Assembly: GCA_029261835.1 (NCBI GenBank)
Contig: JAJDAO010000039.1
Coordinates: 1-64,000 of the forward strand
Direction: 5' to 3'
DNA: 64,000 nt
From: Deltaproteobacteria bacterium
GTDB taxonomy: Bacteria > Myxococcota_A > UBA9160 > UBA4427
The position numbers and the translations under genes were made by a program. Within the stretch, counting starts at the first letter, position 1. Every line of letters starts with the position of its first letter. Below, piece by piece: positions 59,387-64,000 of this stretch. A model generated the notes under the pieces. It ran no database searches and was not told where the DNA came from. It saw nothing but the letters and a program-made list of their open reading frames with translations.

Positions 59387-60409
59387 ATGGAGAGCTGGGT
59401 CGTATCGAATGTCGTCGTTGCACTGATCGTCGTTGGCGTTGCCGGTCTCGCCTGGTTTGGCCTGCGCGACCGCATGTGGTCCCAGGCTCTCGGCGAGCTT
59501 TGGTGTCGTCGCCGATATTCCGTGCTGGTGATCGCATTCTATGTTGCGGTCGCACTGCTCGATTCCATCTCCTGGGTCGGGGGTATGGAGGCGCAGAGCG
59601 ATACGGTGGCGAGATACAAAGCACAGAGCATCTTGGACAGACTCTTCGCCGACACACGCGAGCGAAGCTATTCCGCGCCCTTTGCCGACAGAGAGTTCTA
59701 TGGCGGCGCTGCCCTCCAGCGTCCCGGCAGCCACGTCTTGGGTACCGATATCATTGGTCGCGATGTGTTCTACTTGTCCTTGAAGGGTGCGCGAGTGGCG
59801 CTGTTGATCGGTGGACTCACCAGCCTCATCGCCATCCCGCTGGCGCTCCTCTTCGGGGTCTCGGCTGGTTACTTTGGCGGCCGCACTGACGATCTGGTCT
59901 TCTTCGTGATGTCGACGCTGGCCTCGATGCCCGGACTGTTGCTGCTGATCGCGCTCATCATGGTGATGGGAAAGAGCACGCTGGCGGTGTGTCTGGCGCT
60001 CGCGGTGACGAGCTGGGTCGGCTTCTGTCGCGTCTCGCGCGGCGAAACACTCAAGCTTCGCGAACTCGAATATGTCTGCGCGGCACGGGCGTTGGGTGTG
60101 TCGGAACTTCGCATCATCTTCCGGCACGTGCTGCCGAATCTGATGCATCTCGTGATCATTACCGGCGTGTTGATGTTCTCGGGCCTCGTGCTCTCGGAGG
60201 TCGTGCTCTCGTGGCTGGGAATCGGGGTCGACGGGAGCTGGGGGCAGATGATCGATCAGGCCCGGAACGAGCTATCACGCGAGCCCATCATCTGGTGGAA
60301 CATCTCGGCCGCCGGCAGTGCGCTCTTCGGCGTGATTCTGGCTGTCAACTTCGTCGGTGATGCGGTGCGTGACATTCTCGATCCGCAAACTCTGCGGCAG
60401 GGGGAATGA
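59387..60409 (+). CDS. dppC: peptide-type ABC transporter permease (DppC/OppC family)
   Basis: 340 residues. Two N-terminal helices (ALIVVGVAGLAWFGL and VLVIAFYVAVALLDSI) enclose a polar loop, longer than in DppC itself. The DppC core starts at HVLGTDIIGRDVFYLSLKGARVAL. The EAA loop is LEYVCAARALGVSELRIIFRHVLPN, and SEVVLSWLGIGVDGSWGQMI follows, both strongly conserved in the family. The stop overlaps dppD by ATGA. Confidence 0.93.
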   Translation: MESWVVSNVVVALIVVGVAGLAWFGLRDRMWSQALGELWCRRRYSVLVIAFYVAVALLDSISWVGGMEAQSDTVARYKAQSILDRLFADTRERSYSAPFADREFYGGAALQRPGSHVLGTDIIGRDVFYLSLKGARVALLIGGLTSLIAIPLALLFGVSAGYFGGRTDDLVFFVMSTLASMPGLLLLIALIMVMGKSTLAVCLALAVTSWVGFCRVSRGETLKLRELEYVCAARALGVSELRIIFRHVLPNLMHLVIITGVLMFSGLVLSEVVLSWLGIGVDGSWGQMIDQARNELSREPIIWWNISAAGSALFGVILAVNFVGDAVRDILDPQTLRQGE

Positions 60410-61400
60410 CCGCCATGCTCGAGGTTGCGGGACTTACCACGAGCTTTCCCGGGGAGTCGGGAGAAGCGGCACGGATCCCCGTGGTCGACGGCAGCGATCT
60501 CGAGATCGCCGGGGGCGAGGTGCTGGCTCTCGTGGGTGAGTCCGGCTGCGGCAAGTCGATGACGGCTCTTTCGATCATGCGGCTCGTGCCGAAGCCCGGC
60601 CGCATTGTTTCAGGCTCTGTGCGACTCGAGGGGCGCGATCTGCTGGAGTTTTCCGTGTCGGCAATGCGGCAGGTTCGCGGCGGTGAGATCTCGATGATCT
60701 TCCAGGAGCCAATGACGAGCCTGAATCCGGTGACTCGGGTTGGCGATCAGGTGGTGGAGGCGATCCGACTCCACGAGCCGGTTTCGCGGTCCGCCGCGCT
60801 CGAGCGCTGTCTCGAGCTCTTCGTTCAGGTCGGCATTCCCGATCCCCAGGCTCGGCTACGTGCCTTTCCGCACGAGCTTTCGGGTGGTCTCAAGCAGCGC
60901 GTGATGATTGCCATGGCCCTTTCGACGCGACCGAGCATCCTGATCGCCGATGAGCCCACGACTGCGCTCGATGTGACGATCCAGGCTCAGATCATCCGGC
61001 TGCTGCGAGACCTGCAGCGGGAACTCGGCATGTCGATCTTGCTCATCACTCACGACCTCGCGATCGTGAACGAGATGGCTGATCGAGTGGCCGTGATGTA
61101 TGCGGGGCGCATCGTCGAGAGCGGCTCGCGGCTCGATGTCTTGGCACGGCCACGGCATCCGTACACTCAGGGCCTGCTGCGCTCCATGCCGGCCCTCGCT
61201 CCTCCCGACGAACGGCTGCCCGAAATCCCGGGCGTGGTCCCCCCCCCTGGCCAGTGGCCCGATGGCTGCCGTTTCGCCACCCGCTGCTCGATTCAGGTCG
61301 AAGAATGCCGCCGGTGTGTACCGGAGATGGTGGCCGTCGCCGACGGGCATCTCGCCGGCTGTCACCTCGTCGAGACAGGGCAAGAGCCGGGAGGTGAGGC

Positions 61401-61404
<4 letters not shown>
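60406..61404 (+). CDS. dppD: peptide-type ABC transporter ATP-binding protein (DppD/OppD family)
   Basis: 332 residues from ATG 60406. Walker [22 protein letters not shown]-loop [13 protein letters not shown], signature [17 protein letters not shown], Walker [18 protein letters not shown] and H-loop [14 protein letters not shown]. The C-terminal oligopeptide/HPY domain carries a cysteine cluster ([18 protein letters not shown]), which binds an Fe-S cluster in some members. It forms a heterodimer with the next protein. The stop overlaps dppF by GTGA. Confidence 0.94.
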
Positions 61405-62432
<1,028 letters not shown>

Positions 62433-62451
62433 GGCTTCTCGGAGTCAGTGC

Positions 62452-62493
62452 CCAGTCGGCCACCAGCAGAATTAAGGCCGGCCGCCCGACTGG
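62452..62493 (+). terminator. candidate terminator stem after the transporter operon
   Basis: CCAGTCGG (62452-62459) and CCGACTGG (62486-62493) are a perfect 8-bp inverted repeat with a 26-base loop, 19 bp after the dppF stop. No U-run follows. The next gene has its own AAGGAGAG ribosome site. Confidence 0.35.
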
Positions 62494-62524
62494 TCGATGA
62501 GGTCGAAGTCAAGGAGAGCATCGG

Positions 62525-63484
62525 ATGCACGATCGACCCAAGGTCGGAGAGATCCTGCTCCAGGCGGGCCTGATCGACGAGCTGCAGCTCAAGGCTGCTC
62601 TCGGGGAGCAGACACGCTGGGGGCGTCGCCTCGGTGTAGCGCTGGTCAAGCTCGGCTTCGTAGAGGAGCGGAACCTGACGCGCGCCCTGGCGGCCCAGCT
62701 CGACTTGCCGGTCGCGAGGCTGGCGGGCAAGCGCATCCGCCAGACTGTATTGGATCTGGTGCCCGCGGCGGTAGCGGAACGGAGCATGGTGGTTCCGCTC
62801 TTCGTCAAGAAGGAGGCAGGCGCGGCGTCTCTCTTCCTGGGCATGGAGGATCCGAGCGATTTGGCCGTGCTGGACGAGCTCTCGTTTCGTACTGGCATGC
62901 AGGTCAAGCCGGTGATGGTCTGCCCTTCAGAGCTTGCTGAGGCCATCGATCTCTACTATCGCCACGCGGCGCCCGGCGAGTCGCCCGATGCCTCTGATGG
63001 CTTGGGTGCCGCCGACGATCTGTGGAGCACGCCCGAGCTGGAGCTGGACGAAGAGAGGACGGAGCCGGTGATCGAAGAGTATCCGGCCGAAGCAGTGCCA
63101 GTGCAGTCGAGCAGTGCGGAGCGTGTCATCACGTCGGGAACCGAAGAATTGGTCCTGCACTGGACGCCGCCCGAGACCGACGATGTGATGGACGTGACGG
63201 AGGAAGAGACGTTGCCCGATGTCGAAGACGCGTCCACGCATTCCGCTGTGACGTCGACTTTGCATTCGGAGCATTCGGACGAAAGACGCGCCGTGCTCCG
63301 TGATACCGCCGTCGAGCCGTCACGGGGCGGTGGGTCGACTGGAGCCCCGAGCCCCTATGAGCTCAAGACTCGCCAGATTCTTCGCGCTCTGACTCAGCTC
63401 CTGATCGAGAAGGGCGTGATGACGCGAGAGGATTTCCACGCTCGGGTGCGCGATCTCCAGGAGACCGAGTCCGAGCGCCGATGA
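62525..63484 (+). CDS. orphan GspE/PilB N-terminal (MshEN)-domain protein
   Basis: 319 residues with AAGGAGAG before the ATG. Residues ~1-145 are a GspE/MshE N-terminal domain: KVGEILLQAGLIDELQLKAA, GRRLGVALVKLGFVEERNLT, LVPAAVAERSMVVPLFVKKE and DPSDLAVLDELSFRTGMQVK. In type II secretion and type IV pilus ATPases this domain contacts the inner-membrane platform, and MshEN forms bind cyclic di-GMP. Here the ATPase is absent. The middle is a long acidic Glu/Asp/Ser-rich segment and the end is a helix (LRALTQLLIEKGVMTREDFHA). It may be a cyclic di-GMP reader or adaptor, which is inference. Confidence 0.78.
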   Translation: MHDRPKVGEILLQAGLIDELQLKAALGEQTRWGRRLGVALVKLGFVEERNLTRALAAQLDLPVARLAGKRIRQTVLDLVPAAVAERSMVVPLFVKKEAGAASLFLGMEDPSDLAVLDELSFRTGMQVKPVMVCPSELAEAIDLYYRHAAPGESPDASDGLGAADDLWSTPELELDEERTEPVIEEYPAEAVPVQSSSAERVITSGTEELVLHWTPPETDDVMDVTEEETLPDVEDASTHSAVTSTLHSEHSDERRAVLRDTAVEPSRGGGSTGAPSPYELKTRQILRALTQLLIEKGVMTREDFHARVRDLQETESERR

Positions 63485-63616
63485 TCCTCCTCCCTTGACA
63501 CCAACACGAGACGCGGCAACCTGCCGCCCTCGCATCACTTGTACCCAGTGGGCGGATCTGGTGCTCTCGTGTGCTGGAACCGGGAGTCTGGGTCGCGACC
63601 GGAACGGAGCAGCAGC

Positions 63617-63925
63617 ATGCGACTCGAGTACGCCATCGAACTGTCGAAGATCGAAACCCCTCGCTTTTCGGTAGAAGCGGTAGAGGGGATCGGCAAGCTC
63701 TTCACGCTCGCCACGCTCGTGCTCAATGTGCTGGACATCAAGGACACAGCCGAGATCGTCTTTCACGGCTTGAACCCGGAAGATCCTGAGCGCAAGATCG
63801 CCGGCTTCCGAGAGATCATGGAGAGCTGCACTGGCGGCGATTCTGTGCGCTTCGAAGAGGGGACGAGCGGTCGAGTTCCCGGATCTTCCAGCTCCTTCCA
63901 ATGGCTGATCGTGCGTCGTGCCTGA
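63617..63925 (+). CDS. small protein of unknown function
   Basis: 102 residues from ATG 63617 with GGAG ten bases upstream; the open frame before it is not protein-like. The N-terminal part (RLEYAIELSKIETPRFSVEA, VEGIGKLFTLATLVLNVLDI) reads as an alpha/beta fold. NPEDPERKIAGFREIMESCTG and a polar tail ending FQWLIVRRA follow. No known motif is seen. It is on the same strand as the GspE-N protein, 132 bp downstream. The next ATG overlaps its stop (TGATG). Confidence 0.5.
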   Translation: MRLEYAIELSKIETPRFSVEAVEGIGKLFTLATLVLNVLDIKDTAEIVFHGLNPEDPERKIAGFREIMESCTGGDSVRFEEGTSGRVPGSSSSFQWLIVRRA

Positions 63926-64000
63926 TGCGGGTCGTCCTCTTCGCTGGGCCCACGACAGAGGCGCGCGGACAGAGGCCGGGGCATCGCGGTGTTGCTGCGC
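63925..64000 (+). CDS. possible gene start, cut by the right edge
   Basis: An open frame begins at ATG 63925, overlapping the previous stop by one base (TGATG), and continues for 25 codons to the window edge. It reads MRVVLFAGPTTEARGQ and on. The first ten residues look like a beta-strand followed by a loop, but the rest is too short to identify. It is included because of the coupled start. Confidence 0.3.
   Translation, partial: MRVVLFAGPTTEARGQRPGHRGVAA

Overview
The window is a gene-dense, GC-rich chromosomal stretch, apparently from an uncultured Gram-negative bacterium. The Gram-negative assignment rests on PlsB, an MltD-type transglycosylase, lipoproteins with lipoboxes, a complete Ccm (System I) haem-export cluster and a PEP-CTERM sorting signal. 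Coenzyme F420 genes, a Cys-type CcmE, a zinc-ribbon/Ap4A-phosphorylase pair and the order ftsE-ftsX-envC-ctpA-xseAB-ispA-dxs-tlyA suggest a lineage of the former Deltaproteobacteria (Myxococcota, Desulfobacterota or Binatota-like). That placement is inference; no rRNA gene is present. GTG and TTG starts are common, and many neighbours overlap by 1 or 4 bases (ATGA, GTGA, TTGA), so long translationally coupled operons are the rule. I saw no tRNA, rRNA, CRISPR array, insertion sequence or phage gene.

Layout, left to right. 1-2000 (minus): a MerR regulator, a ParA-type ATPase carrying a C-terminal glycogen-binding CBM48/AMPK-beta-like domain, and the start of an unknown partner gene. 2288-7812 (plus): an ATP-cone/2-phosphoglycerate-kinase-like protein, SppA, TrmB, RlmN and a PP1-like phosphatase. 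7898-11868 (minus): an MltD-like transglycosylase with LysM domains, and Ffh. 12395-19159 (plus): a 72-residue biotinyl-type carrier domain coupled to a GNAT acetyltransferase, an SDR dehydrogenase, PlsB, HisI, HisG and a Nudix hydrolase. 19176-20595 (minus): an Ap4A-phosphorylase-like enzyme and a zinc-ribbon protein.

21057-27811 (minus) is a cytochrome c maturation operon in the order ccmE, ccmF, an unusual 660-residue membrane/zinc-ribbon protein, ccmA, ccmB, ccmC and a 34-residue ccmD. A near-consensus sigma-70 promoter lies upstream of ccmE. 28003-29789 (plus): an aminotransferase and EngB. 29865-32378 (minus): a membrane-embedded spermidine-synthase-like protein. 32509-35297 (plus): an enolase-superfamily enzyme and a YtcJ-type amidohydrolase. 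35311-38107 (minus): cofE, cofC, cofD and a small exported coiled-coil protein. 38336-40797 (plus): a secreted propeller-like protein and a lamin-tail PEP-CTERM protein.

41195-51213 (plus) combines the FtsEX divisome system with its degenerate-LytM activator and a CtpA protease, exonuclease VII, isoprenoid synthesis (IspA, Dxs) and TlyA. 51310-53626 holds an A-type Fe-S carrier, a cysteine desulfurase and CysC. 53774-62432 is a coupled run of two lipoproteins and a complete peptide-type ABC transporter. The window ends with an orphan GspE/MshE N-terminal-domain protein and small unknown genes.

The most novel element is the ParA-CBM48 fusion with its linked genes. It could be a system that positions glycogen granules, by analogy with McdA for carboxysomes. 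The Ccm operon is second: Cys-type CcmE with Phe replacing the conserved Tyr, no ccmH in the cluster, and a new 660-residue component in the middle.
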